A DNA stretch of 64,000 bases from Halioxenophilus sp033283405 (lineage in GTDB: Bacteria; Pseudomonadota; Gammaproteobacteria; Pseudomonadales; Cellvibrionaceae): positions 496,001-560,000 of the forward strand of contig NZ_JAWMQR010000003.1 in the NCBI RefSeq assembly GCF_033283405.1. The letters are read 5' to 3'. The translations under genes were made by a program, and so were the position numbers. The notes under the pieces are model-generated. The model was not told the DNA's origin. It did not search any database and saw nothing but the letters and a program-made list of their open reading frames with translations. This document shows, one piece after another, positions 6,493 through 16,029 of this stretch (positions are counted from its first letter, which is position 1; each line of letters starts with the position of its first letter).

Positions 6493-8334
6493 TTAATTAA
6501 TCAGTACCACCGCCATGGCATAAGCACTAAACACACCCTGCTCATCATCAAAGGTGCCTCTGGCTTCGATTCGTCGAACCTTGGGAGTTTCGGCCAGTTG
6601 CATCTGCAAAGCGCCAGCAAAGTCTGCAAAATTGTCATACAGCATTATTTTGTTACGCAGACTAATGGCGTAAGTGCCGCCGTCACCGGCCGGGTGTAGC
6701 TGCAATGCGCTAAATAATGCTACCGGATCACTGATGATGCCACCCCTTTCGATGTGATGACGCAGGCCCACGCCGGCCAGTGTGACTAACGCCCCATCAT
6801 CGGTGAGATCAGTAAAGACCCCCTCAGCCCCCATCAGCGTGAAACCGAGGGACAGATGAGCGCGCAAGCCACCGGCGTCCACCAGAGTAGTCGCCAGGAA
6901 ATCTTCCGGCGCGGTACCAAAATCAGCCACCAAGCCACGTACCCGTACCGGCTCGCCGAGGTTGAGGCCGCTTAACTCCAAACTGCCCGTGGCCACATCG
7001 TAATTGTCGGGGTCGGCATCGGTGGCCAGGCTGCTACCGGTACCGACAAAATCAAAGGCACCCGGTCGGTGGCCGGAGAGCAGTTGCAAATCCACCACCA
7101 AGGGGCTCGCCGCAACCACGGTACCGGCCAGGCCCGACTGCCAAACGTGCACGCTATCGGCGGCAAACAGATCCTCCTCGTTCAGTTCGCCAACAGCGGT
7201 AATGACTGAACCCACCGAAATTGCGTTGCTGTTCTCTGCCGCCAGTTGTTGCCGTTGCACAATCACTTGCACAGCATCACTTAACTGCAACTCAAGGCGC
7301 GGGCTGAAGAAGTATTCACCTTCCGCCAGCTCCACCACCGACGCGCTCATGGTTAGGTGGTTGCCAGCGCGGGCCAACACCACACCACGCACGACATCGG
7401 CCTCGCCAAAGGCCAGACTGGAACCCGCCACCACACGCTTGCCGATAAAGGTACCAGCCTCAAAATCCCACTCCCCTTCACACACCACAGGCACGCTTCC
7501 GGCGGCTGCCGCCAACGCGGCCAGGCCATCACTACCGAGGTAGGTTGTACCGTTGACCAGGTAGCTGGTTTGGCCGGTAACACTCACCAGGCCGGTACCA
7601 TACTCGCCCGCGCGTCGGCGAAACGGCAGCAGATCCAGGCTGAATTCACTGGCCGCCTGGTCGACCTCCTCCAACACTCCCCGGGCGCGAACCAGCTTGG
7701 GCTCGAACTCGGCTGAGCTCACCAATAGCAGTGGCTCGACCGTCACCTCGGCCTGGTCTGCCGCAATCACTACCTGGTTGGAAGCGGAGAGATCAAAATC
7801 CAAGGTGACCTGGGAAACCACCCCCGGGCTCACCACCACACCCATATCCGTGCCAAAATCGAGTGTGACGGTGAGGCTGGTCAGCGGCTCGCCGTTGCCA
7901 TCGACCGCATTGGCCGTAATAGCCTCGCCAGACTCCGACTGCACCACCAGCTCTGCGTTGCTGTAGTCCAGCACCAGTGCCACCTGGCTATACCGGCCCG
8001 CCGGCACCTCGCCAACGCTGACCAGCTCGCTGACATCCACATACTGGGCAAAGTCCACCTCGGTATCGTCAGTCAGCACCTCCACCAGCGCGCCATCGCT
8101 GCGGGTCATAGCGATACTCGCCACCGCGACGCGGTAAGCCAGGAAATCCCCTTCGGCATCGGTGAGCGCCAGCGCCAACGTGCCCTTCTGCTCCACATCG
8201 CTCAGCTCATCGCCCGCAGAACCAGTATCGGAGGAGCCACCACCACAGGCGGCCAGAGCTAAACTCGACATTAAAACAGCGGCCGCCAGCCACCGTGGGC
8301 CGCCTACCAGCCAACCACAACCAAAACCATTCAT
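6493..8334 (-). CDS. DUF4382 domain lipoprotein with DUF5666-like repeats
   Basis: 613 residues from the ATG at 8334 (a GTG at 8349 is the alternative). A signal peptide ends in the lipobox LAAC, with Cys30 followed by GGGSSDTGS, so it is a surface or periplasmic lipoprotein. Residues of about 50-200 carry the DUF4382 pattern (GTLALALTDAEGDFLAYRVAVASI, then VGEVPAGRYSQVALVLDYSNAEL). The remaining 400 residues hold several beta-rich modules of the kind VRARGVLEEVD, VRGVVLARAGNHLTM and ARGTFDDEQGVFSAYAMAV, resembling DUF5666 repeats. Function is unknown. It is the first gene of the six-gene minus-strand operon ending in the ECF sigma factor and anti-sigma candidate, so it is a likely major product of that regulon. 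Confidence 0.82.
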   Translation of the reverse strand: MNGFGCGWLVGGPRWLAAAVLMSSLALAACGGGSSDTGSAGDELSDVEQKGTLALALTDAEGDFLAYRVAVASIAMTRSDGALVEVLTDDTEVDFAQYVDVSELVSVGEVPAGRYSQVALVLDYSNAELVVQSESGEAITANAVDGNGEPLTSLTVTLDFGTDMGVVVSPGVVSQVTLDFDLSASNQVVIAADQAEVTVEPLLLVSSAEFEPKLVRARGVLEEVDQAASEFSLDLLPFRRRAGEYGTGLVSVTGQTSYLVNGTTYLGSDGLAALAAAAGSVPVVCEGEWDFEAGTFIGKRVVAGSSLAFGEADVVRGVVLARAGNHLTMSASVVELAEGEYFFSPRLELQLSDAVQVIVQRQQLAAENSNAISVGSVITAVGELNEEDLFAADSVHVWQSGLAGTVVAASPLVVDLQLLSGHRPGAFDFVGTGSSLATDADPDNYDVATGSLELSGLNLGEPVRVRGLVADFGTAPEDFLATTLVDAGGLRAHLSLGFTLMGAEGVFTDLTDDGALVTLAGVGLRHHIERGGIISDPVALFSALQLHPAGDGGTYAISLRNKIMLYDNFADFAGALQMQLAETPKVRRIEARGTFDDEQGVFSAYAMAVVLIN

Positions 8335-8585
8335 CGCTTCGATCCTCACCTTCGCTATCGTTAATTGAAATTGTGCCGGCGCCGGACAGATCCTCTGTCT
8401 CGCACTTAAAACGCTTCAGGAAAGATATGGTTGACCGGGGAGAAGAAAAAAAGATGAGACTGAAAGCAGGAATTAGATAGTTGGCACTATCCCCGCAATC
8501 GGGGAGAATGGCGACTCAATACGACTCAATAAAAACAGCAGCCAGCAAACTGCACAAATAATAATCAAGCGGAGCATTATCGGTT
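8335..8585. other. Divergent intergenic region with hairpin and 10-bp tandem duplication
   Basis: This region lies between the divergent DUF4382 operon and SDR gene and should hold both promoters. It contains a short hairpin (TCCCCG, CAAT, CGGGGA; 8490-8505) and a perfect tandem duplication of CGACTCAATA (8512-8521 and 8522-8531). No convincing consensus -35/-10 pair was recognised; an ECF-type promoter upstream of 8334 could not be verified by eye. Confidence 0.5.
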
Positions 8586-9608
8586 ATGGCCGAGCCAAGT
8601 TACTTAGAAAAACCGGTCCTTGTCGCCGGTGCCAGCGGTTTTGTTGGCAGCCACATCACCCGCCTGTTGGTGGCCCAAGGCAGAAAAGTGCGCGTGCTGA
8701 TGCGTGAAAGCAGCAACAAAGCCGCCATTGAAAATTTAGCGGTAGAGATCTTTCACGGTGATGTGGCAGACCCGGAGTCACTGCGCACCGCCATGCGCGG
8801 CTGCGGTACGGTGTTTTTCAGTATTCTCGACGCCCGCTTCTGGCTCACCGACCCAGCGCCAATCTATCGCACCAACGTGGATGGCCTGGTGAATGCCATG
8901 GACGCCGCCCTGGAGACCGGTATCGAACGCTTTATCTTCACCAGCACCATGGGCACCCTCGGGCAGAACCCCAACGGCCCGGTCACCGAAGATATCGAAT
9001 TTAACTGGCGCGATAAGGCCTGCACCTACATTCTGGCCCGCCTGGAGGCGGAGAACCGGTTTCTGGCCTACTGCCGTGAAAAGGGCTTACCCGGTGTCGC
9101 CCTGTGCGTGGCCAACACCTACGGTCCGGAAGATTACAACCCTACACCCCACGGCGGAGCCTTGTGGGAGGTCGCCGCCGGCCACATGAAATATGTACTC
9201 GACGCCGCACAACCGACGGTGGATATTCGCGATGTCGCCCAGGCGGCACTGCAGGCCGAACGCTACGGCCACTTGGGTGAGCGCTACATCATTGCCAATG
9301 AGTACATCCACAACAGCGATTTTTATCAGATCGCAACCAGTGTTACCGGCGCGCCGCCACCGAAATTGATACCGCAAAAAGTGGCTTACGCGGTGGCCTG
9401 GTGTGCGCAACGCATCTGTAAGTTGTTGGGTAAGAAAGATTACCTGCTCAGTACCGACGCCGTTTATCTATCGGATGCCTTTAAAGAGTTGGATAACAGC
9501 AAGGCCCGCGAACAGCTGCACTGGCAACCGCGCCCCATCAAAGAGACAGTGGTTGATGCAGTGACCTGGTTTAAAGCTCAGCGGGAGACGAAAGAACCGG
9601 CCAATTAG
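8586..9608 (+). CDS. NAD(P)-dependent epimerase/reductase of the extended SDR family
   Basis: 340 residues. The Rossmann glycine motif is at residues 11-22 (VLVAGASGFVGSH), followed by an Asp-containing strand (FHGDVADPESL) and the Ser of the catalytic set in FIFTSTMGTLG. The family resembles dihydroflavonol-reductase/3-beta-HSD-like and HpnA-like enzymes that reduce or epimerise sugar or isoprenoid-type substrates. The usual catalytic YxxxK appears as YILAR (in ACTYILARLEAE), with Arg in place of Lys, which is odd and may impair or retune catalysis. The gene stands alone, divergent from the DUF4382 operon and convergent with the large GGDEF/EAL gene. The substrate is unknown. Confidence 0.85.
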   Translation: MAEPSYLEKPVLVAGASGFVGSHITRLLVAQGRKVRVLMRESSNKAAIENLAVEIFHGDVADPESLRTAMRGCGTVFFSILDARFWLTDPAPIYRTNVDGLVNAMDAALETGIERFIFTSTMGTLGQNPNGPVTEDIEFNWRDKACTYILARLEAENRFLAYCREKGLPGVALCVANTYGPEDYNPTPHGGALWEVAAGHMKYVLDAAQPTVDIRDVAQAALQAERYGHLGERYIIANEYIHNSDFYQIATSVTGAPPPKLIPQKVAYAVAWCAQRICKLLGKKDYLLSTDAVYLSDAFKELDNSKAREQLHWQPRPIKETVVDAVTWFKAQRETKEPAN

Positions 9609-9680
9609 CAGTGTCCGTGGCGGGCTCGGTGACGGTGACTCCTGCCGATGGCCGGGCCACAACCTTGCCAATGGCAAGGG

Positions 9681-12600
9681 TCAGAGTGGTTTATCGTAAA
9701 AGCCGTTACGCAAAATAGCGGTCACCTCATCTGCGGCCATGGGGCGGCCCAGGTAATAGCCTTGTACTTCATCACAATTCATCTGCCGTAAAATCTGCAG
9801 GTGCTCGCTGGTTTCAACCCCCTCGGCAATCACCTTAATACCCAGGCTGTGGCCCATGGTGATGACCGCCTCGGCGATGGCGCGATCATCCTGATCAGAG
9901 CCGAGGTCGCGCACAAACGATTGGTCGATCTTCAAACGGTCAATGGGGAAACGTTTTAAATAGGAGAGGCTCGAATAACCGGTACCAAAGTCGTCTACCG
10001 AGATAGAAACCCCGCGACTTTTCAAAGAGTGCAGAGCCGAATAGATGTAGTCCATATCCTGGGCCAGGAGGCTCTCGGTGATTTCAATCTCCAGCACATC
10101 GCCGGGCAGAGCGGATTCATCCAGTGCATCAAAAACAGTCTGTTCAACACTGCGGTTGGTGAACTGGCGGGTGGAAAAGTTGACCGCCACTTTAACCCCC
10201 TGCAGATTTTCTGCCCGCCACTTCTTCGCCTGCATACAGGCCTGCAACAGAACCCAGCGGCCAATATCGGTAATCAGCCCGGAATCTTCCGCCACAGGAA
10301 TAAATTGTGCCGGGGAGATGGTCCCCATCTCCGGCTGACGCCAACGCAACAGCGCCTCAACCCCCACCACCGCCATCGTCTGAATTGAGAACTTTGGTTG
10401 ATAGTGCAGTTCAAATTCGTTGTTTTCGATCGCCTTGCGCAGTGCACTTTCTAAAATCATGCGTTGGAAAACCGCATGGTTCATCTCCGGCGTAAAGAAG
10501 CGGAAACCATTGCGCCCCTCATCCTTGGCCCGGTACATAGCGGTATCGGCTTTCTTCAATAGCTCGTCGTAGTCGTAACCATCACGCGGGTACATGGCAA
10601 TACCGATACTCGGGGTAATGCTCAGGGTGTGAATGCCCAACACACAGGGGCGGGTACACTCCTCCAACAATTTTTGGGCCACGTGCGCGGCGGCATCGGC
10701 GTTCACCTCCGGCAGCAATATCAAAAATTCATCGCCGCCCAAACGGCCAACGGTATCGGCCTTGCGAATAGCCAGCAGCAGGCGGTTGGAGATCTCGCGC
10801 AGCAGTTGATCACCCACTGAGTGGCCTAAGGAGTCGTTAATATTTTTGAAGTGGTCCAGGTCCAAAAATAGCAGTGCCAAAGGGTGGTGCTCACGATCGG
10901 CGTTAACAATGGCCTGCTGCACCCGGTCGCGTAATAAACTGCGATTGGGTAAATTGGTTAATTCATCATGGTAGGCCAGGTTACTGATGCGGCGCTCGGC
11001 TTCCTTGCGGTCAGAAATATCCAGCTCCTGCACAACCGCATGGGTGGGTACGCCTTGGCTGTTCTTAACAACAGAAACAACCGCCAGCGCCGGATAGAAA
11101 GAACCATCTTTGCGTTTACGCAACACTTCACCCTGCCAAGTGCCAACACGGGATAGAGCCTGACCAACCCCGGCACTGAAGCTCTCAACCTGAGGTCCCG
11201 CCTGCAATATACGGACATTCCGGTTAAGGACTTCCTCCACGCGATAACCATAGGTACCACAAAAAGCCTGATTTACCATCACAATCTTTCGCTGATCATT
11301 GATGATAAAAATAGACTCACTGCTGCGGTCAAACACACACGCCGCCAGCTTCTCGCGCTCGTCCTGCTGCTTTTTCAGAGTGATGTCATACATCACTCCC
11401 AGCAACCGCACAGGGTTTCCTTTGCTGGACCGCTCTTCAGTTTTCGCACCCGTAACAGCCAACCAACGAGGCTCGCTGCCGGGAGAATCAATTTGCAGCT
11501 CACCCGAGAAGGTGTCGGCGCGATTATAGGCTACACACTGCTCGACTATCTCCAGCAATTTGTCACAAATCTGGGAGGACAGTTTAGTCGACAACTCATC
11601 CAGCCCAACCTCTAAACTGTCGCCACTACCTCCCATTAACTGCATGCAAACTTCATCGAGGAAGACCCGGCCAGAGTTATAGTTCACCTCAAACATACCG
11701 GTATGCGTGACACTCAACCCCAGACGCAGTCGCTCTTCATTGCGAGCCAACGCCAGCTCGGCCTTTTGCTTCTGTTCGGCAGCATCTAACTTATTCAAGG
11801 CATAGGAGGTTACTTCACCAACCTCTTCAATCAGCTCAACAATATCATCGGTGAAGATATTTTTTTGGCTGGAAAATATTAATATGGTACCAACCACCTG
11901 CCCGGCCAGCTTTACCGGCGTAATCACCACCGAATTAATACCGTGCTCGATCGCAAAATTTCTTGGCTCGGTAAAGAGCCGCTCGTCGGAGCTACAGTCA
12001 TTGACACAAACCAACTTACCTTCGAACATTGCCGACAACAATTTCTGACGCGCCGACAGATCCGCTTCCGACACCTGTTGAAAACGCTGAGCAGAAAATT
12101 GCAAGCGGCCATATTCACACTCTTGGGTAAATACCCGCCGTTGCCAGTCCGCCCGGTGATAGGCCACATAATCGAAATCGGGTACCTCGGCAATGATGCG
12201 GCAAATTTCATTAATCAGCGGTTGCTGGTTACTCGCTTGCACCACCAGATAATTTACCCGACTCAAGGTGGCGTACATTACAGAGAGCGACTCAATTTGA
12301 CGTAGATGTTCTTTCTCTGCGCTTACGTCCAACACACCACCAATAAACCCGATGACATTGCCGTTTTCATCCCGGGTGGCACTGAACCGTAATTTAACCC
12401 AAATGACTGAACCATCGCCATGTTGATAACGAAAGTAATCCGTAGAGAGTGTACGATTGGAAAGCGTCGCCTCAGCAAAATATTGCCGGACGCGGGGAAG
12501 ATCGTCCGGGTGCACATGAGCAATGACTTCATCGGCCTCAATCACCGGTTTATCAACCCCCACCACCCGGCGAAATTCACTGTTGGCAAAGATATTCTCA

Positions 12601-14684
12601 TTGATCGGGTCAATGACGATAACACCGATAGGCAGCGTTTCCACCATGGTTGAGTAGCGTTGTTCACTCTCTCGCAGCGCCTTTTGAATTTGGTACTCAT
12701 CGCTCTGATCACGAAACACCAACACCACACCATCGACGCTGTCTGCGTCCCGGGATCGAATCGGCGCACCGCTATCAGCAATCGGACGCTCCTCTCCATC
12801 TTTCCCAATCAGCAGGGTGTGGTTAGCTAAGCCAACCACCGTGCCTTCCCGTAACACTCGCTGCACTGGACTCTCGCGCGGCTGACGGGTCTCCATATTA
12901 ATGATGTTGAGCACCGAATCCGCAGTGCGACCGCGGGCATCTGCCTCCAGCCAGCCGGTTAGCTTCTCAGCCACAGGATTCATCAGCGTGATTCGCCCCT
13001 CGGCATCGGTCACCAAAACCGCATCGCCAATACTGCGCAGAGTAATATCCAGGCGCTGTTCGCTACGCTGCACCGCCGACATCGCCTGACTCAATTCCCT
13101 GGCTCGCTGCATGCTGGTCAGGCCATGTGACACATTTACGCCCACCTGTTCGAGGTGTTCGATAATATCTTTGGTAAAGAAATCGGCTTCTCGCGCAGAG
13201 ACTGTCAAGGCCGCTACTGTTTTACCGTCGCGCTTGAAGAGTATGGAGCTAACCGAGGAGATTTTGAGCAATTGATTGCTATCGCGATAGCCCTGGCTAA
13301 CCCGCTCATAATTACCGTAATCATTGGTAGTCAGGTTTCTGTCTTCCAGAATCGCCAGCAGGGTAAAACTCATGGCTTCAGGCTTATCCAGCGAGATCAC
13401 CACCTTTCCACGGCTGCCCTCGCCTTTATCGTGGCTGAAGATGGTGGACATATTTACCACACGTTGTTGCCAATCCACAGTGGCCACGGCGGCACTGAAA
13501 AAGCCACCAACCTCCACAAAAATACGGCATATGGTGGAGTACAACTCCGCTTCATTGGCGCTGTGGATAATGGCGGAATTGATCTGGCTTAGCGTGAGGT
13601 AGTAGCGCGAAATCCGCTCCGCCTGCCGTTGTAAATTCTGCTCCAGCGTCGTGTCCGTAATAAACCCGATGATCGCAATAGTTTCACCTTGGCTATCTAT
13701 CAGATTAACCGCGTCTGATTTTACCCAGGTGATATCGCCATTAGTTTTCCGATAACGATAGTGCAGTGTCGGCAATTCACCGGTGACCACCGCCGACTGC
13801 CAGTAGTCTAAAACACGCTGTTGATCTTCCGGGTGTACCCGCGCTAATAATTCGGAGCGTTTAATATCACTAGTTTCAATGCCGGCAAATTCACGCAAAG
13901 CGCTGTTAATAAAGCTGATATCGCCACTGGGATTAATCTGAACAATACCTACGGGTGCCGATTGAAACAGGTTGGTCAGAAAAGATTGCCGATCATCCAG
14001 CCGGCTCACCAGCGACGCTATTCCCCCAGCCATTTCGTTATAGGCAGTAAATGCTGGCGCCAAGTCAGGGTTAATACCCACGGTGGGTAGGCGAATTGAA
14101 AAATCGCCATCCCCCACCGCTTTGGTGGCTGCCACCAGACTGGCTATCGGCTTTAAATTTCGGTGTAAAAGGAAAAGCGCAATCCCCAACAACAGGATGG
14201 CTGCAGCGGAAAGGACAAACAGCTGCAAGAAGAGCAGCTCCCAGAGGCCGTTGGCGTAGGGTAACCGGCTGAGCACCATCTCCATCTCGGCCAGGGGCAC
14301 GCCGTGACTGGAGACAATGGTGTCTTTGAAAAGCCTATCATGCAGGCCAAAGCGCTGGGTAAACCATACCGGTGCCGACCGGCGCAACTGCACCGATAAC
14401 TTGGATTGAAAAGTACCGTCTGGGGAGGTGACGGTTATCGATTGAACACCCGCCAGTTGCATATAGTCATCGACAAAGCTGTCCAAATTTTGCTGCTGGC
14501 CAGCTTCAATGGCGGCCGCCAACGAGCGCCTGATCACCGTGCGGGTAGTCTCAACTCGCGGCCCCCACTGATGCTCTATTCGGGCCAAGCCTAAGGTCAA
14601 CGTCAATACTGCGGCAAAAATATCGGCGATGATCGTAGCAATACAGACCGATACCACCATACGTGTGAATAGACCCGCTTTCAT
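9681..14684 (-). CDS. Giant membrane sensor with PAS, GAF, GGDEF and EAL domains
   Basis: 1667 residues. A helix at about 8-30, a periplasmic loop of 120 residues and a second helix at about 150-172 lead to a HAMP-like segment (180-230). Then come, in order, PAS (about 240-360), GAF (360-530), PAS (545-670), PAS (670-795), GAF (800-965), PAS (985-1100), PAS (1110-1220), GGDEF (1230-1390) and EAL (1405-1660). The cyclase motif RLGGDEF is intact at about 1315. The phosphodiesterase set is also complete: EALLRW near 1441, VNFSTRQF, EITES, DDFGTGYS, KIDQSFV, AEGVET, QGYYLGRP. It therefore could both make and degrade cyclic di-GMP under control of several ligand or redox inputs. It stands alone between convergent and divergent neighbours. 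Confidence 0.93.
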   Translation of the reverse strand: MKAGLFTRMVVSVCIATIIADIFAAVLTLTLGLARIEHQWGPRVETTRTVIRRSLAAAIEAGQQQNLDSFVDDYMQLAGVQSITVTSPDGTFQSKLSVQLRRSAPVWFTQRFGLHDRLFKDTIVSSHGVPLAEMEMVLSRLPYANGLWELLFLQLFVLSAAAILLLGIALFLLHRNLKPIASLVAATKAVGDGDFSIRLPTVGINPDLAPAFTAYNEMAGGIASLVSRLDDRQSFLTNLFQSAPVGIVQINPSGDISFINSALREFAGIETSDIKRSELLARVHPEDQQRVLDYWQSAVVTGELPTLHYRYRKTNGDITWVKSDAVNLIDSQGETIAIIGFITDTTLEQNLQRQAERISRYYLTLSQINSAIIHSANEAELYSTICRIFVEVGGFFSAAVATVDWQQRVVNMSTIFSHDKGEGSRGKVVISLDKPEAMSFTLLAILEDRNLTTNDYGNYERVSQGYRDSNQLLKISSVSSILFKRDGKTVAALTVSAREADFFTKDIIEHLEQVGVNVSHGLTSMQRARELSQAMSAVQRSEQRLDITLRSIGDAVLVTDAEGRITLMNPVAEKLTGWLEADARGRTADSVLNIINMETRQPRESPVQRVLREGTVVGLANHTLLIGKDGEERPIADSGAPIRSRDADSVDGVVLVFRDQSDEYQIQKALRESEQRYSTMVETLPIGVIVIDPINENIFANSEFRRVVGVDKPVIEADEVIAHVHPDDLPRVRQYFAEATLSNRTLSTDYFRYQHGDGSVIWVKLRFSATRDENGNVIGFIGGVLDVSAEKEHLRQIESLSVMYATLSRVNYLVVQASNQQPLINEICRIIAEVPDFDYVAYHRADWQRRVFTQECEYGRLQFSAQRFQQVSEADLSARQKLLSAMFEGKLVCVNDCSSDERLFTEPRNFAIEHGINSVVITPVKLAGQVVGTILIFSSQKNIFTDDIVELIEEVGEVTSYALNKLDAAEQKQKAELALARNEERLRLGLSVTHTGMFEVNYNSGRVFLDEVCMQLMGGSGDSLEVGLDELSTKLSSQICDKLLEIVEQCVAYNRADTFSGELQIDSPGSEPRWLAVTGAKTEERSSKGNPVRLLGVMYDITLKKQQDEREKLAACVFDRSSESIFIINDQRKIVMVNQAFCGTYGYRVEEVLNRNVRILQAGPQVESFSAGVGQALSRVGTWQGEVLRKRKDGSFYPALAVVSVVKNSQGVPTHAVVQELDISDRKEAERRISNLAYHDELTNLPNRSLLRDRVQQAIVNADREHHPLALLFLDLDHFKNINDSLGHSVGDQLLREISNRLLLAIRKADTVGRLGGDEFLILLPEVNADAAAHVAQKLLEECTRPCVLGIHTLSITPSIGIAMYPRDGYDYDELLKKADTAMYRAKDEGRNGFRFFTPEMNHAVFQRMILESALRKAIENNEFELHYQPKFSIQTMAVVGVEALLRWRQPEMGTISPAQFIPVAEDSGLITDIGRWVLLQACMQAKKWRAENLQGVKVAVNFSTRQFTNRSVEQTVFDALDESALPGDVLEIEITESLLAQDMDYIYSALHSLKSRGVSISVDDFGTGYSSLSYLKRFPIDRLKIDQSFVRDLGSDQDDRAIAEAVITMGHSLGIKVIAEGVETSEHLQILRQMNCDEVQGYYLGRPMAADEVTAILRNGFYDKPL

Positions 14685-15264
14685 AGGCTCTATCCACCAA
14701 CACAGCTAACGCTGCTAGAACACTCTAACAGCGAGCGATTGCCCAGCGGCTGAAGACAAATAGGGTTAACCTGCGACTCACATGGATTACTGAGTTTCAT
14801 CATTCTGGATAAGGGCTTTAGCGTTATTAATTATTGTTATTGCTAATACATCCGAGCCGAACCAGACCCAGATGAAATCAACACGATGATTATCGATCAG
14901 CATCTACAAACATCCTTGTTAGCTGTTGACTTTAAAACCTCGCCAATGGCTACCGCTGCACGGCCAGAAGCGCTATCAAATCACACCTTGTGCATTCAAC
15001 TTTAGGCGACAACCCGTAAGAGAGCAATAGCAGCCCGTTATAGCCCTATTTTTTCGAAATAAGCGCCGAGCAGTTATGCCGGGCAGTCCAGGTAGCGTCC
15101 ATAAGCAGCTTGGCAGCCTACAAAGGGAGGAAGCGGGTAGAGTTATTGATGTTCGGGGAAAGTTTCTGTTCAGGGAGAGACAAAGACGCTGTCAGTTTGA
15201 ATGCCGGGGCGAAGCTTGCCGGTAATAACCACCGCAACCAACGGCATTCAAAACCTGGGTTTCA
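14685..15264. other. 580-base intergenic region, no gene seen
   Basis: It holds the upstream region of the giant sensor gene (minus strand) and the downstream flank of the MBL-fold gene. The AT-rich stretch around 14820-14860 could contain the sensor promoter. Small frames here lack ribosome sites and coding character. The one clear structure is the long inverted repeat at 15196-15252, listed separately. Confidence 0.5.
15196..15252. repeat. Perfect 11-bp inverted repeat with 35-base spacer
   Basis: TTTGAATGCCG at 15196-15206 and its exact complement CGGCATTCAAA at 15242-15252 flank 35 bases. The structure lies 12 bases beyond the stop codon of the minus-strand MBL-fold gene. No T-tract follows on the minus strand, so it is not a standard terminator. 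It could stabilise the 3' end of the mRNA or be a fragment of a REP-like element. Confidence 0.6.
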
Positions 15265-16029
15265 CTACATGAGGTCGATACCGCACTCCAGCTGTTCAAA
15301 CCAATTGAGAAACTGGTTCACCATCTCCCGGCCAATAAACGGTTTGCCGTGTTGTGGGATTAGCATCTCCACATCCAGGGCCCGAACCCGCTCAACCCAG
15401 ATACGGCAGGCGCGATTGCTGGCCATATAGCGGCGATGGAACCCCTCCATACGTGGCAGGTGTTCGGCAAAACTGGCCACCGGGATATGGTCATCGCCAG
15501 GGGTTACCGCAGCGCCCACATCACCAGAGAAGAGAATCTTGGAGAGCGGATCATAGAAGTGGAAGTTACCCACCGAGTGCAGAAAGTGAGCGGGCACGGC
15601 CTTGATGGGGTTCTCACCCAAACGGATGGAGCCGCCCTTATCGGGTAGTTCAATCAGCCGCTGATCAAGGGACTTGTTCATCTTGCCGGAGACAAAACCG
15701 GAAACCAGGTGTGGCAAAAAGCGAGACCAAAGTTTGGAGCTGACCACCTTACAGTCGGTGTGCATCAACCAGCGCGGCAGTGAGGTGATGATATCGGGGT
15801 CCTGGTGGCTGGCAAAAATAAAGCTGAGCGATTTCAGGGGAATGTGTTTGCTCAACTCAATCGACAAGGGTGTGTAGGTTAGGTCGCCACCTGGGTCGAA
15901 CAGTGCCGCCTGGCCATGATCCACCACCACAAACTGATTACTGGGAATGCCCTCGCCATCGACAAGCCCTGTAATAAACAGGCAGACATGATCATCCTGC
16001 TCGAACAGTTTCTGTACTTTTTGTGTCAT
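15265..16029 (-). CDS. MBL-fold metallo-hydrolase, oxygen-binding diiron protein (ODP)-like
   Basis: 254 residues, a stand-alone beta-lactamase-fold domain without the flavodoxin part of flavodiiron proteins. Metal ligands can be followed: SHQDPDI (His, Asp, in the place of HxExDH), His in PAHFLHSVGNFHFYD, Asp in LFSGDVG and His in IPQHGKP. The pattern SHQDPD plus the FHFYD stretch is that of the oxygen-binding diiron subgroup, such as Treponema ODP, that works with chemotaxis or redox signalling in some bacteria. The gene is alone; the giant PAS/GAF sensor is upstream-neighbour on the same strand. A role in oxygen or nitric oxide chemistry is inferred from the family only. Confidence 0.78.
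   Translation of the reverse strand: MTQKVQKLFEQDDHVCLFITGLVDGEGIPSNQFVVVDHGQAALFDPGGDLTYTPLSIELSKHIPLKSLSFIFASHQDPDIITSLPRWLMHTDCKVVSSKLWSRFLPHLVSGFVSGKMNKSLDQRLIELPDKGGSIRLGENPIKAVPAHFLHSVGNFHFYDPLSKILFSGDVGAAVTPGDDHIPVASFAEHLPRMEGFHRRYMASNRACRIWVERVRALDVEMLIPQHGKPFIGREMVNQFLNWFEQLECGIDLM

Noticed and set aside
15196..15252. Long inverted repeat considered as an integron attC site
   Set aside because: The expected GTTRRRY and RYYYAAC core sites are missing and there is no integrase or cassette array.
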